A stretch of 24,075 nt of DNA from assembly GCA_946479335.1 (NCBI GenBank), contig CAMLFP010000039.1, forward strand, positions 1-24,075. The letters are read 5' to 3'. Below are positions 1 to 7,139 of the stretch, one piece after another. The notes under the pieces are model-generated. The model had not been told where the DNA came from. It made no database searches and was given only the letters and a program-made list of their open reading frames with translations. Position 1 is the stretch's first letter, and each line of letters begins with the position of its first letter. This DNA is from an uncultured Archangium sp. Lineage in GTDB: Bacteria > Myxococcota > Myxococcia > Myxococcales > Myxococcaceae. Both the position numbers and the translations under genes were made by a program.

Positions 1-180
1 ACTCACGCTTCTCGCCGAAGCTCTTCTTCTCTCCGAACGACCGCTCGCCGCCGAATTCGCGCTTCTCGCCGAACGACTTCTTCGCGCCGAACTCACGCTT
101 CTCGCCGAAGCTCTTCTTCTCTCCGAACGACCGCTCACCGCCGAACTCGCGCTTCTCGCCGAACGACTTCTTCGCGCCGA
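1..180 (-). repeat. 90-bp in-frame tandem repeat (2 copies) in the helicase tail
   Basis: Bases 1-90 and 91-180 are 88/90 identical; they differ at 47/137 and 56/146. Both differences fall at third codon positions and are synonymous (Gly, Glu). Each unit encodes five hexapeptides: FGAKKS, FGEKRE, FGGERS, FGEKKS, FGEKRE. Further degenerate units continue to about 205, and the array runs off the window. Confidence 0.95.
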
Positions 181-2053
181 ACGAACGCTCGCCGCCGGCG
201 CTCCGCGCGCCACGCGAAGCCTCGCCCTCGCCCGCGTCGTCTCCGCCCTCCACCTCGACCGCGGGGGCACGCGCGTGCTCGCGCTCCAGCGCCGCCGACG
301 GGGTCTCCTCGTGGGTGCGCTCGCGCGGCGTGAACGACTTCGGAGGCCGGCCGCCGAAGTCCTTCGCGGGAGCGCCGGCACGCTCCGCGCGCAGCTTGCG
401 CCCGCGGATGCGGGTGTTCAGGAGCGCCGCGATGACCTTGTCGGCCACGGCGGCGGGCACCTCGACGCGGGTGTCCATCTCGCTGATGCGCACACCGGAG
501 ATGTCCCGCGAGGGGATGTCGGCCTCGTTCGCGATGGCACCGACGATGTCTTGCGGGCGCACGCCGGCCTTCTCACCAATCGACAGCCACAGCTGCACCA
601 GGTCACCGCGCGGCCGCGCGTCGCGCGACTCACGCCCTTCACGCGGCTCACGGCGCGGGCCACGCTCGCGGTCACCGCCGCGCATCGGCGCGCCCGAGAG
701 GTCAGCCTCGTCGCCCTTGTGCGTGGGGAACATCTTCTGCTGCAGCAACATCATCGCCGCGGCGGCGACCTGCTCCGCGGGCAGACCAATCTCAGCGACC
801 AGCGCGTTGAACGCCTCGATGGCCGGAGTCTCCGCCGCGGCCTTCACCTGCTCCGCCACCGTCTTCGAGCGCTTCTCGTCGAGCTGCTGGCGCGTCGGCA
901 CCTGCTGCAGCGACACCTTCTTCTTCACCAGGCGCTCGACGTTGCCCAGCAGGCGCTGCTCGCGGGGGTCGACGAACGAGAGCGCGACGCCGTCTTTGCC
1001 CGCGCGGCCGGTGCGGCCGATGCGGTGCACGTAGACCTCCGGCGAGGTCGGGAGGTCGAAGTTGATGACGTGGCTCAGGTTCTCGACGTGGAGCCCGCGC
1101 GCGGCGACGTCGGTGGCCACCAGCACGCGCAGCTCGCCGTCCTTGAACTTGCGCAGCACCGCGTCGCGCTGCTCCTGCGTGAGGCCGCCGTGGAGCGCCG
1201 CCGGCTCATACCCGCCGCGCATCAGCACGTGCGTGAGCTCTTCGACCTCGTTGCGGGTGCGGCAGAAGATGATGGCGGAGCCGGGGGTCTCCCACTCGAG
1301 CACGCGCATCAGCGCCGCTTCCTTCATGCCGCGCTTCACGATGTACGCCGCCTGGCGGATGTTGGGCGCCGTGCCCGCCTCCACCGAGCGCGCCGCGATG
1401 GCCACGCGCACCGGGTTCTTCAGGTGCTTCTCGGCGATCTTCGCGATGCGCGGCGCCAGCGTGGCCGAGAAGAGCGCGGTCTGACGCGTCTTCGGCAGCT
1501 CGTTGAGGATCGACTGGAGGTCTTCTTCGAAGCCCATGTCGAGCATCTCGTCGGCCTCGTCGAGCACCACCATCTTCACGTTGCCGAGCAGCAGCGACTT
1601 GCGCTTGATGTGATCCAACGCGCGGCCGGGCGTGGCGATGACCACGTCGGCTCCCCGTTTCAGCGGCTTGATCTGGTTGAAGATCTCCTGCCCGCCGTAG
1701 ACCGGCACCACGATGACGCCGAGGCCCGCGCCGTACTTCTGGAGCGCTTCGGCGACCTGCATCGCCAGCTCGCGCGTGGGCACCAGCACCAGCGCCTGCG
1801 CCTCGAAGGGCCGGCGGTCTTCGCGCGCAATCTTCTCGAGGATCGGCAGCGCGAACGCGGCGGTCTTGCCGGTGCCGGTGGCGGCCTGGCCCAGCACGTC
1901 GCGCCCTGAAATCAACGCGGGGATGGTCTCGCGCTGAATGGGGGTCGGCTCTTCGTAGCCGAGCCCCTTGAGCGCGGAGAGCACCTCGCTGCGGAGCCCG
2001 AAGGACTCAAAGGTGACGGCAGGGGCATCAGGAGACGAAACGGTTTCAGACAT
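1..2053 (-). CDS. DEAD-box ATP-dependent RNA helicase with repetitive tail (partial, C-terminus off window)
   Basis: This is an ATP-dependent RNA helicase acting on structured RNA, such as ribosome assembly intermediates or mRNA. All core motifs are visible: Q motif ending at Q40, Walker A ATGTGKT (58-64), PTRELA, TPGR, DEAD (165-168), SAT, ATDVAARG and HRIGRTGR (343-350). A DbpA/DeaD-type RNA-binding domain lies at about 480-556. After it comes a charged tail of hexapeptides of the form F-G-x-[KE]-[KR]-[SE], still open at the window edge after 684 codons. The ATG at 2053 is the natural start, because MSETVSS leads straight into the Q-motif region. It is divergent from the DUF3592-like gene with 60 nt between starts. 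The architecture fits the DeaD/CsdA group, but the exact orthologue is not decided here, so no symbol is given. Confidence 0.96.
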   Translation of the reverse strand, partial: MSETVSSPDAPAVTFESFGLRSEVLSALKGLGYEEPTPIQRETIPALISGRDVLGQAATGTGKTAAFALPILEKIAREDRRPFEAQALVLVPTRELAMQVAEALQKYGAGLGVIVVPVYGGQEIFNQIKPLKRGADVVIATPGRALDHIKRKSLLLGNVKMVVLDEADEMLDMGFEEDLQSILNELPKTRQTALFSATLAPRIAKIAEKHLKNPVRVAIAARSVEAGTAPNIRQAAYIVKRGMKEAALMRVLEWETPGSAIIFCRTRNEVEELTHVLMRGGYEPAALHGGLTQEQRDAVLRKFKDGELRVLVATDVAARGLHVENLSHVINFDLPTSPEVYVHRIGRTGRAGKDGVALSFVDPREQRLLGNVERLVKKKVSLQQVPTRQQLDEKRSKTVAEQVKAAAETPAIEAFNALVAEIGLPAEQVAAAAMMLLQQKMFPTHKGDEADLSGAPMRGGDRERGPRREPREGRESRDARPRGDLVQLWLSIGEKAGVRPQDIVGAIANEADIPSRDISGVRISEMDTRVEVPAAVADKVIAALLNTRIRGRKLRAERAGAPAKDFGGRPPKSFTPRERTHEETPSAALEREHARAPAVEVEGGDDAGEGEASRGARSAGGERSFGAKKSFGEKREFGGERSFGEKKSFGEKREFGAKKSFGEKREFGGERSFGEKKSFGEKRE

Positions 2054-2113
2054 AGGCGCGGCTCCGGTAGCACGTTCGCCGCGCTTCTCCTAACCGCGGG
2101 CTACGCTGAGGTG

Positions 2114-2827
2114 ATGAACCAGCCGCCACCCCCGCCGCGCGAGTTCCCCTTCTCCGCCGCGCCGTTCGGTGTCCGCTTCCTCCTGCTGTTCGGGCTCATC
2201 TGGGCGGCGGTGGGCATCATCGTGACCACCGTCTTCTCCGCGATCGGCGGCCCCCCGTGGGCTGATTGGGTGCTCGATTCGAGAGGGGTCACGGCTGACG
2301 CGACCTTCGTCGACGCCCGCGAGACCTCCACGCGCGTGAATGGGCGCACGCAGTACGAGCTCACCGTGCGCGCCGAAGAGACCGAGCTGCACGTGCGCAC
2401 CACCGACTTCACGCTCGTCGACCGCGCGAAGGCCGGCCAACCGGTGCGCGTCACGTGGGACCGGCAAGACCCCGGGCTGGCGCGCCTCGATGGCGAGCGC
2501 GCTTCGCTCTTCGGGCCGTTCATCCTCATCCCCGGGTTCTTCGGCGTGTCGGGGGTGGTGATGGTGGTGCTCTCGCTCGTGCGGGTCACGCGGCTGCGCG
2601 CCATCTACCGCGATGGAGAGGTCGCCCAGGCCTCCATCGTGGCCGTCGAGAGCACGTCGATGCGGGTGAACGGGCAGCCGATGTTCCGCGTCCGGTACGA
2701 GTTCCGCGCGGGCGTGGACACCGTGAGCGGCAGCTCCCTGACCGCGAACCCACCGGCGGCCGGCGGGGCGCTGTGGGTGCTCTACGTGCCCGGCGCGCCC
2801 GCGAAGAACATGCCGTTCATGGCGTGA
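2114..2827 (+). CDS. DUF3592-like membrane protein
   Basis: A 237-residue protein of unknown function. It has a proline-rich N-terminus, one TM helix at about 18-43, an exposed domain, a second TM helix at about 132-158, and a second exposed domain. The two exposed parts look alike: each carries a V-N-G-x-x-x-[YF] strand followed by an alternating beta pattern, as expected for the internally duplicated DUF3592 family. GTG at 2111 is directly followed by ATG at 2114; ATG is preferred, with GAGG at 2108 unusually close to either start. A hairpin follows 9 nt after the stop. Family assignment is by pattern only; TM topology and coding status are firm. Confidence 0.82.
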   Translation: MNQPPPPPREFPFSAAPFGVRFLLLFGLIWAAVGIIVTTVFSAIGGPPWADWVLDSRGVTADATFVDARETSTRVNGRTQYELTVRAEETELHVRTTDFTLVDRAKAGQPVRVTWDRQDPGLARLDGERASLFGPFILIPGFFGVSGVVMVVLSLVRVTRLRAIYRDGEVAQASIVAVESTSMRVNGQPMFRVRYEFRAGVDTVSGSSLTANPPAAGGALWVLYVPGAPAKNMPFMA

Positions 2828-2836
2828 ACCGGTGGT

Positions 2837-2876
2837 GCGTTCGCCCGGCCCGACGGCCAACTGACGGAGCGAACGC
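2837..2876 (+). terminator. Hairpin after the DUF3592-like gene, possible terminator
   Basis: Perfect 8-bp inverted repeat GCGTTCGC (2837-2844) / GCGAACGC (2869-2876), with an inner GGCC-CGAC-GGCC hairpin at 2847-2858. It starts 9 nt after the stop codon. No T-tract follows, so it may be a Rho-assisted or 3'-end stabilising structure rather than a classical intrinsic terminator. Confidence 0.45.
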
Positions 2877-2956
2877 GGCCTGCCCGACAACCACTCTCTC
2901 GCCGGTGCGCGTGCGCCGACCGCGGCCCATGAAGCGCTCGAAGACACGCGACGCAT

Positions 2957-3188
2957 GCGCGCATCGACGGTCCCACCCCCGCGCTCCTTCCGCGCCCGCC
3001 TGTGCGTATCGGCAGCTCAACACCGCGTCAGAGCACGCGCTCAAGACCGCGTGACGCAGGCGCGCATCGACGGTTCCACTGCCCCGCTCCCTGCGCGCCC
3101 GCATGCGCGTATCGACAGTTCAACACCGCGTCAGAGCACGCGCTCAAACCGCGCGACGCGGGCGCGCATCGAGGGTTCAGCAACCGCG
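2957..3188. repeat. Degenerate ~103-bp intergenic tandem repeat (2 copies plus a partial third)
   Basis: GCGCGCATCGACGG starts at 2957 and 3060, and a variant (GCGCGCATCGAGGG) at 3162. A second block beginning TCAACACCGCGTCAGAGCAC occurs at 3017 and 3120, with a shortened relative ending at the deoA stop codon (3189-3191). The period is 102-103 bp. Within each unit GCG[CT]ATCG recurs, giving alternating 45/58-bp sub-spacing. Each full unit also holds the mini-dyad GAGC-ACGC-GCTC (3031-3042, 3134-3145). I see no gene in 2828-3188; the stretch holds the hairpin and this repeat only. Confidence 0.85.
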
Positions 3189-4493
3189 TCAGGTGAGGCG
3201 CTCGAGCACCAGCGGCTTCTTCACCGGCGCCTGCGCACCCAGCGTGTACGCCGCGATGACGCGCTCGGTGACCTCCTTCACGCGCGACTCATCGTTGACG
3301 TGCATCGTGAGGAGCGGCTCACCGGCCTTCACCGCGTCGCCCACCTTCTTGTGCAGCACGAAGCCCACGGCGGGGTCGATGACGTCGCTCGACTTCGCGC
3401 GCCCGGCGCCGAGCGCCATCGCCGCGAGCCCGATGTTCTCTGAATGAATCGCCGTCACCACGCCGTCGCGCGGCGCGGCCACCGGCATGGTCTTCTTCGC
3501 GCGCGGGAGCTTGCTCAAGTCGGTGATGGCCGACGGGTCACCGCTCTGTGCGGCGACGATTTCACACAGCTTCTTCTCGGCGGCGCCGTTGCGCATCACC
3601 TCGTGCAGCTTCACGCGCGCGGCGGAGATGTCAGGCGCCTTCCCGCCGAGCACCAGCATCTCCGCGGTGAGCGCCAGCGTCAGTTCCGTGTAGTCGGCGG
3701 GCGCTTTGCCGCGGAGCATCTCCACGGCCTCGATGACCTCCAACGCATTGCCGACGGTGTTGCCCAACGGCTGGTCCATGTCGGTCAGCAGCGCGACGAC
3801 CTTCTTTCCCATCTCGTTGCCGATGCCGATCATCGTCTTCGCCAGCACGCGCGCGTCGTCGAGGGTCTTCATGAACGCGCCGCTGCCGACCTTCACGTCG
3901 AGCACCAACGCGTCGATGCCCTCGGCCATCTTCTTGCTCATGATGGACGACGCGATGAGCGGGATGCAGTCGACCGTCGCCGTCACGTCGCGCAGCGCGT
4001 AGAGCTTCTTGTCGGCGGGCGCCAACGTCGCGGTCTGGCCGATGAGGCAACAGCCGAGGTCGCGCACCAGGCGCCGGTAGTCGGCCACCGAGAGGTCGAC
4101 GCGAAACCCGGGGATGGACTCCAGCTTGTCGAGGGTGCCGCCGGTGTGCCCGAGGCCGCGGCCCGAAATCATCGGCACCGGCACGCCGCACGCGGCCGCC
4201 AACGGCGCCAGCGACAGCGACACCTTGTCACCCACGCCGCCAGTGGAGTGCTTGTCGACCTTGATGCCCTTCGTCTCGGAGAGGTCCAACACCTCGCCGC
4301 TCTCCAGCATCGCGCGCGTCCACGCGCCGAGCTCCACCGGGTCGAGGCCGCGGAAGAACACCGCCATGCACATCGCGCTCATCTGGTAGTCGGTGACGCC
4401 GCCGCTCGTGTACTCGGCGATGAAGGCGCGGATGTCGTCGGGCGCGAGCTTGCCGCCGTCGCGCTTGGCTTTGATGAGTTCGTAGGCACGCAT
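3189..4493 (-). CDS. deoA: Thymidine / pyrimidine-nucleoside phosphorylase
   Basis: Cytosolic enzyme that cleaves (deoxy)pyrimidine nucleosides with phosphate to a base and (deoxy)ribose-1-phosphate. At 434 aa it has the usual family length. Visible sites: phosphate loop K81-H-S-T-G-G, family signature S110-G-R-G-L-G-H-T-G-G-T-L-D-K-L-E125, and pyrimidine-binding R168, S183 and K187. The C-terminal PYNP_C domain is at about 345-420. The numbering matches Bacillus-type pyrimidine nucleoside phosphorylase without a gap, but residue 108 is Met as in E. coli DeoA, not Lys as I recall for Bacillus Pdp. That argues for thymidine/deoxyuridine over uridine. The start MRAYELIKAKRDG is canonical. It is divergent from the nucleoside-binding lipoprotein with 26 nt between starts, which fits a salvage role. 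Confidence 0.96.
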   Translation of the reverse strand: MRAYELIKAKRDGGKLAPDDIRAFIAEYTSGGVTDYQMSAMCMAVFFRGLDPVELGAWTRAMLESGEVLDLSETKGIKVDKHSTGGVGDKVSLSLAPLAAACGVPVPMISGRGLGHTGGTLDKLESIPGFRVDLSVADYRRLVRDLGCCLIGQTATLAPADKKLYALRDVTATVDCIPLIASSIMSKKMAEGIDALVLDVKVGSGAFMKTLDDARVLAKTMIGIGNEMGKKVVALLTDMDQPLGNTVGNALEVIEAVEMLRGKAPADYTELTLALTAEMLVLGGKAPDISAARVKLHEVMRNGAAEKKLCEIVAAQSGDPSAITDLSKLPRAKKTMPVAAPRDGVVTAIHSENIGLAAMALGAGRAKSSDVIDPAVGFVLHKKVGDAVKAGEPLLTMHVNDESRVKEVTERVIAAYTLGAQAPVKKPLVLERLT

Positions 4494-4519
4494 GGGCGCG
4501 GCAAACTACTCTCTGCGCG
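4494..4519. promoter_or_regulatory. 26-nt divergent intergenic region between deoA and the nucleoside-binding lipoprotein
   Basis: Only 26 nt separate the two start codons, too short for two independent promoters with 5' UTRs. On the plus strand TACTCT (4507-4512) fits a -10 box of the TANNNT type placed 7 nt before the ATG at 4520. No Shine-Dalgarno sequence precedes 4520. This would suit a leaderless transcript, but no convincing -35 is seen. Confidence 0.35.
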
Positions 4520-5593
4520 ATGCGCCGCTACTTCCTCGTGCTGTTGCTGGTCGCCGGCTGCAAGTCGACGAAGCAGGACACGCCCACGGGCCTCACGGTG
4601 GGGCTCGTCACCGACGTCGGCGGGCGCGGCGACCAGTCGTTCAACGACTCCGCGCTGCGCGGGCTCGAGGCGTGGGCGGCGGGGGTCGAGCAGGTCAACG
4701 GCCGCTACCAGCCGGTGCGCGACGCGCAGATTCCCCCGGAGCTCGCGGGCGTGGTGAAGCCGCTCGGCGTGCGCCCGCTGGTGGTGCAGAGCCGCGCGCA
4801 GGAGGACTACCAGCCCAACCTGCAACTGCTGGTCGACATGGCGGCCGACCTGACCATCGGCACCGGCTTCATGCTCGAGAACGCAGTGGAGACCACGGCG
4901 CGGCAGAACCCGGGCGTGAAGTTCCTCCTCATCGACTCGCCGCTGCTCGACGCGAAGGGCAACGTGCGGCACCTGCCCAACGTGCGCACCGTGGTCTTCA
5001 AGGAGGAAGAAGGCAGCTACCTCGCGGGCGCGCTCGCCGGGCTCGTCGCGAAGAAGAAGGTGGGCTTCGTGGGCGGCATGGAGATCCCCCTCATCAAGAA
5101 GTTCGAGGCGGGCTTCCGCGCGGGCGTGCGCGAGACCAACCCACAGGCACAGTTGCTGGTGCAGTACACCGGCAGCTTCGACAACGTGAGCCACGGCAAA
5201 CAGGCCGCGCAAGACCTCCTCGCCAAGGGTTGTGAGGTCGTCTTCCACGCGGCGGGCAGCGACGGCAACGGCGTGATTCAGGCGGTGAAGGAGGCGCGCG
5301 CCGCGGGAGCTCAGGTGTTCGTCATCGGCGTCGACTCCGACCAGTCGCACCTCGCGCCCGACGCGGTGCTGACCTCGATGGTGAAGCGCGTCGACTACGC
5401 GGTGTGGCTCGCGGCGCGCGACCTGACGACGGGCCAGTTCTCGGCGGGCGACACGGTGCTGGGCCTGAAGGAAGGCGGCGTCGCGTTGGCGCCGGTGCGC
5501 GTGGAGTTCGCGGGCAAGGCCGACGCGCTGGCGCAGGTGGAGGCGCTGCGCGCGCGCATCATCGCGGGCGAGGTCGTGGTGCCCTCGCGGTGA
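4520..5593 (+). CDS. BMP-family nucleoside ABC transporter substrate-binding lipoprotein
   Basis: Lipid-anchored solute receptor of an ABC importer of the BmpA/PnrA/NupN group, which binds purine or pyrimidine nucleosides. The signal peptide ends in lipobox LVAGC with lipidated C14 and a short polar linker. Family landmarks follow in order: GLVTDVGGRGDQSFNDSA, GTGFMLENAVE, KVGFVGGMEIPLIKKFEAGF, VFHAAGSDGNGVIQA and VIGVDSDQ. Its length (357 aa) is typical. The ATPase and permeases expected in the same operon begin only at 7168, past two minus-strand genes. A bidirectional terminator-like dyad lies 18 nt after the stop. Its neighbour deoA supports nucleosides as substrate; which nucleoside cannot be told. 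Confidence 0.94.
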   Translation: MRRYFLVLLLVAGCKSTKQDTPTGLTVGLVTDVGGRGDQSFNDSALRGLEAWAAGVEQVNGRYQPVRDAQIPPELAGVVKPLGVRPLVVQSRAQEDYQPNLQLLVDMAADLTIGTGFMLENAVETTARQNPGVKFLLIDSPLLDAKGNVRHLPNVRTVVFKEEEGSYLAGALAGLVAKKKVGFVGGMEIPLIKKFEAGFRAGVRETNPQAQLLVQYTGSFDNVSHGKQAAQDLLAKGCEVVFHAAGSDGNGVIQAVKEARAAGAQVFVIGVDSDQSHLAPDAVLTSMVKRVDYAVWLAARDLTTGQFSAGDTVLGLKEGGVALAPVRVEFAGKADALAQVEALRARIIAGEVVVPSR

Positions 5594-5610
5594 AGGTCGT
5601 CGAAAAGCGC

Positions 5611-5625
5611 GGCGAAAATGCGTCA
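5611..5625 (+). repeat. Left 15-bp direct repeat bracketing the DUF559 gene
   Basis: GGCGAAAATGCGTCA. It matches 6611-6625 (GGCAAAAATGCGTCA) at 14 of 15 positions, at a distance of exactly 1000 bp. It forms the left arm of the terminator-like dyad. Confidence 0.75.
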
Positions 5626-5642
5626 AAGAGGCGCATTTTTGC
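5612..5642. terminator. Bidirectional intrinsic terminator between the BMP lipoprotein and DUF559 genes
   Basis: AAAATGCG (5615-5622) pairs with CGCATTTT (5632-5639) around a 9-nt loop. Counting a G-U pair and two outer pairs in RNA, the stem reaches 11 bp (5612-5642). The T-run 5636-5640 serves the plus strand and the A-run 5615-5618 serves the minus strand, so it could end both converging transcripts. Confidence 0.7.
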
Positions 5643-5665
5643 AGGCGAATGACGGGCGCCCCGGC

Positions 5666-6586
5666 TCAGGCCGCCAACCGAAGCAGTCGGCGCAGCTGCT
5701 CCACCAGCTCGTCGGGGTGTTCCATCAGCGCCTTCCAGGTCCACTGCAGCACCACGAAGCCGCGCACCCGAAGCGCGTTGAGCCGCGCGCGGTCGCGCTC
5801 GAACGCCTCCGGGCTCGAGTGGTACGCGTAGCCGTCAGCCTCGATGACGACATTCGAGTTCGCGAACTTGAAGTCGAGCCGCCGCAGCTTCCCGCCCGCG
5901 TATACGGGGTGTTGAGAAACCGGTCGTGAGAAGCCCTCCGCGTCGAGGAGTTCCAGCACACGCCCCTCGAGGTCGCTCTCGGTGGGTCCACCCGCGCCCT
6001 GCAGCTTCGTCACGAGTCTCCGCAGGAGCGGCACGCCCCGCCGCCCATCGTGGTCGCGCAACACCAGCTCGAAGTCCTCGAGCGACATCCATTTTCGGCG
6101 GAGCGCTTCGTCGAGACACGCGCTGACATCGCCCTCCGACTCGGTGGCCGCGAGGTCGACCAGGGTTCTCATCACGGAGGTCACGACGAGCCCGTCTACC
6201 CTCGCCACCTCCGTACTCGTGAGCCTGGGTGTCGCCGAGACCTTCACGCGCCGCGGCGGGCGCTTGTCATGCGGGCTGACGAGGTGAACGCCGCTCTCGC
6301 GGAAACGCGAAAACCCGTGCAGCGCCGCCGCCGTTCGATGCGACAGCGCGGCTCCGGGCCCCGCCCAGAGCAGGGCAGCGTGAAGCTGCTGTCTCCAGTC
6401 TTCGGGAGCACCGGCGACCAGGTACACCGCCGGCAACACCCGCCGCCAGAGCCCCGTCGTCACACGGTCCTGAAGTTGGGTTCGAGAGACGCCCACTTGC
6501 AGCGCCTGCCACCGCGCGAAGACCCCGTGTTGTTTCGCCGCCAGCGCGTGCACACGCGCAATCGCTGCCATCTTCTTTCCGCCCAT
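5666..6586 (-). CDS. AbiEi-like N-terminal domain fused to DUF559 (Vsr/PD-(D/E)XK fold) protein
   Basis: 306 aa in two parts. Residues 1-90 resemble the winged-helix and following region of type IV AbiEi-family antitoxins (G-V-F-x-R-x-Q-A-L...S-x-x-Q-L; L-W-R-R-V...Y; A-L-S-H-R-T-A-A-A-L-H-G). Residues 199-306 resemble DUF559, a Vsr-like endonuclease fold, with candidate acidic residues E203/E207, D238, and E249-x-D251, plus H256. Such fusions are widespread and mostly uncharacterised; proposed roles are DNA-binding regulation or a nuclease-type effector. No AbiEii toxin partner is adjacent. ATG at 6586 is used; ATG at 6571, preceded by GGAAAGAAG, is an alternative. The gene lies backwards between parts of a transporter operon and is flanked by direct repeats. 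Confidence 0.88.
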   Translation of the reverse strand: MGGKKMAAIARVHALAAKQHGVFARWQALQVGVSRTQLQDRVTTGLWRRVLPAVYLVAGAPEDWRQQLHAALLWAGPGAALSHRTAAALHGFSRFRESGVHLVSPHDKRPPRRVKVSATPRLTSTEVARVDGLVVTSVMRTLVDLAATESEGDVSACLDEALRRKWMSLEDFELVLRDHDGRRGVPLLRRLVTKLQGAGGPTESDLEGRVLELLDAEGFSRPVSQHPVYAGGKLRRLDFKFANSNVVIEADGYAYHSSPEAFERDRARLNALRVRGFVVLQWTWKALMEHPDELVEQLRRLLRLAA

Positions 6587-6610
6587 CGCCCGACCCCCAG
6601 GAAACTCACC

Positions 6611-6625
6611 GGCAAAAATGCGTCA
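6611..6625 (+). repeat. Right 15-bp direct repeat bracketing the DUF559 gene
   Basis: GGCAAAAATGCGTCA, one mismatch from 5611-5625, same orientation, offset 1000 bp. It overlaps the minus-strand terminator-like hairpin and lies 25 nt upstream of the DUF559 start codon. Confidence 0.75.
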
Positions 6626-6635
6626 CCGCGACGCA
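6614..6635 (-). terminator. Terminator-like hairpin of the small exported protein gene, also possible operator
   Basis: On the minus strand TGCGTC-GCGGT-GACGCA is followed by TTTTT (6618-6614), a compact intrinsic-terminator layout, 17 nt after the stop of the 122-aa gene. Because it also sits just upstream of the DUF559 gene, the same dyad could bind that protein's winged helix. A separate perfect palindrome TCACCGGTGA is at 6639-6648. Confidence 0.6.
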
Positions 6636-6651
6636 AAATCACCGGTGAACT

Positions 6652-7020
6652 CTACTCCCTCATCGCCAGCACCGGCTCGACCTGCACGCCACACAGCGAC
6701 ATCGCGTCGAGCTTCCGCAGCGCAGGGTGAAACCAGCGCCCGCGCGTCGTGGTGAAGGTCCGCTCGCCGAAGCGCAGCTCGGCGCGCACGCCGTCGGGTA
6801 GCGCTGCCGCGAAGCCGACGACGTCGCCGCCTTCCTGGTCCATCGTCCACTCCGCGAAGTGCACGCGCTGGCCGCCGACGTCGACCTCCTGCGGCAAGAC
6901 CCCGATGGCGACGGGCGCACAGACCTGGATGCGCACCGGCCGCACCTCCGCCTGCAAGCGCGGCGCAACAGCCACGGGTTGCAGCGTCAACGCACTCAAC
7001 AGGAGCAGTCCGTTTCGCAT
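6652..7020 (-). CDS. Small exported protein of unknown function
   Basis: 122 aa. The N-terminus (MRNGLLLLSALTL... to about residue 19) looks like a cleavable Sec signal peptide, so the product is probably periplasmic or secreted, at about 100 aa mature. Two cysteines (C34 and one near 110) could form a disulfide. The mature part is beta-rich in appearance (DGVRAELRFGERTFTTTRGRWF) and I recognise no family. It ends in a terminator-like hairpin and starts divergently from the importer ATPase gene, with a 147-nt gap. Codon bias matches its neighbours, which supports coding; the overlapping 163-codon frame lacks a sensible N-terminus. Confidence 0.7.
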   Translation of the reverse strand: MRNGLLLLSALTLQPVAVAPRLQAEVRPVRIQVCAPVAIGVLPQEVDVGGQRVHFAEWTMDQEGGDVVGFAAALPDGVRAELRFGERTFTTTRGRWFHPALRKLDAMSLCGVQVEPVLAMRE

Positions 7021-7139
7021 GGCCCGATGAAGAGCACGCAGCGAGCCAACGCGAGGGCTCCGTCGATGCAGGCACTTGCAGCGGCGTCACGCGCAAAGTG
7101 GTGTGGCCGTGCACCAGCAGTGGTTCATCGATGTTCCAT

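Noticed and set aside
275..1909. 544-codon plus-strand open frame over the helicase
   Set aside because: The minus strand encodes every DEAD-box motif; the plus frame is an Arg-rich shadow.
2957..3188. CRISPR array
   Set aside because: Only two to three units, the period is 103 bp, and the sequence between conserved blocks is itself similar between copies, so there are no unique spacers.
3444..4757. 437-codon plus-strand open frame over deoA
   Set aside because: His/Arg-rich shadow; it also runs out of frame into the BMP lipoprotein gene.
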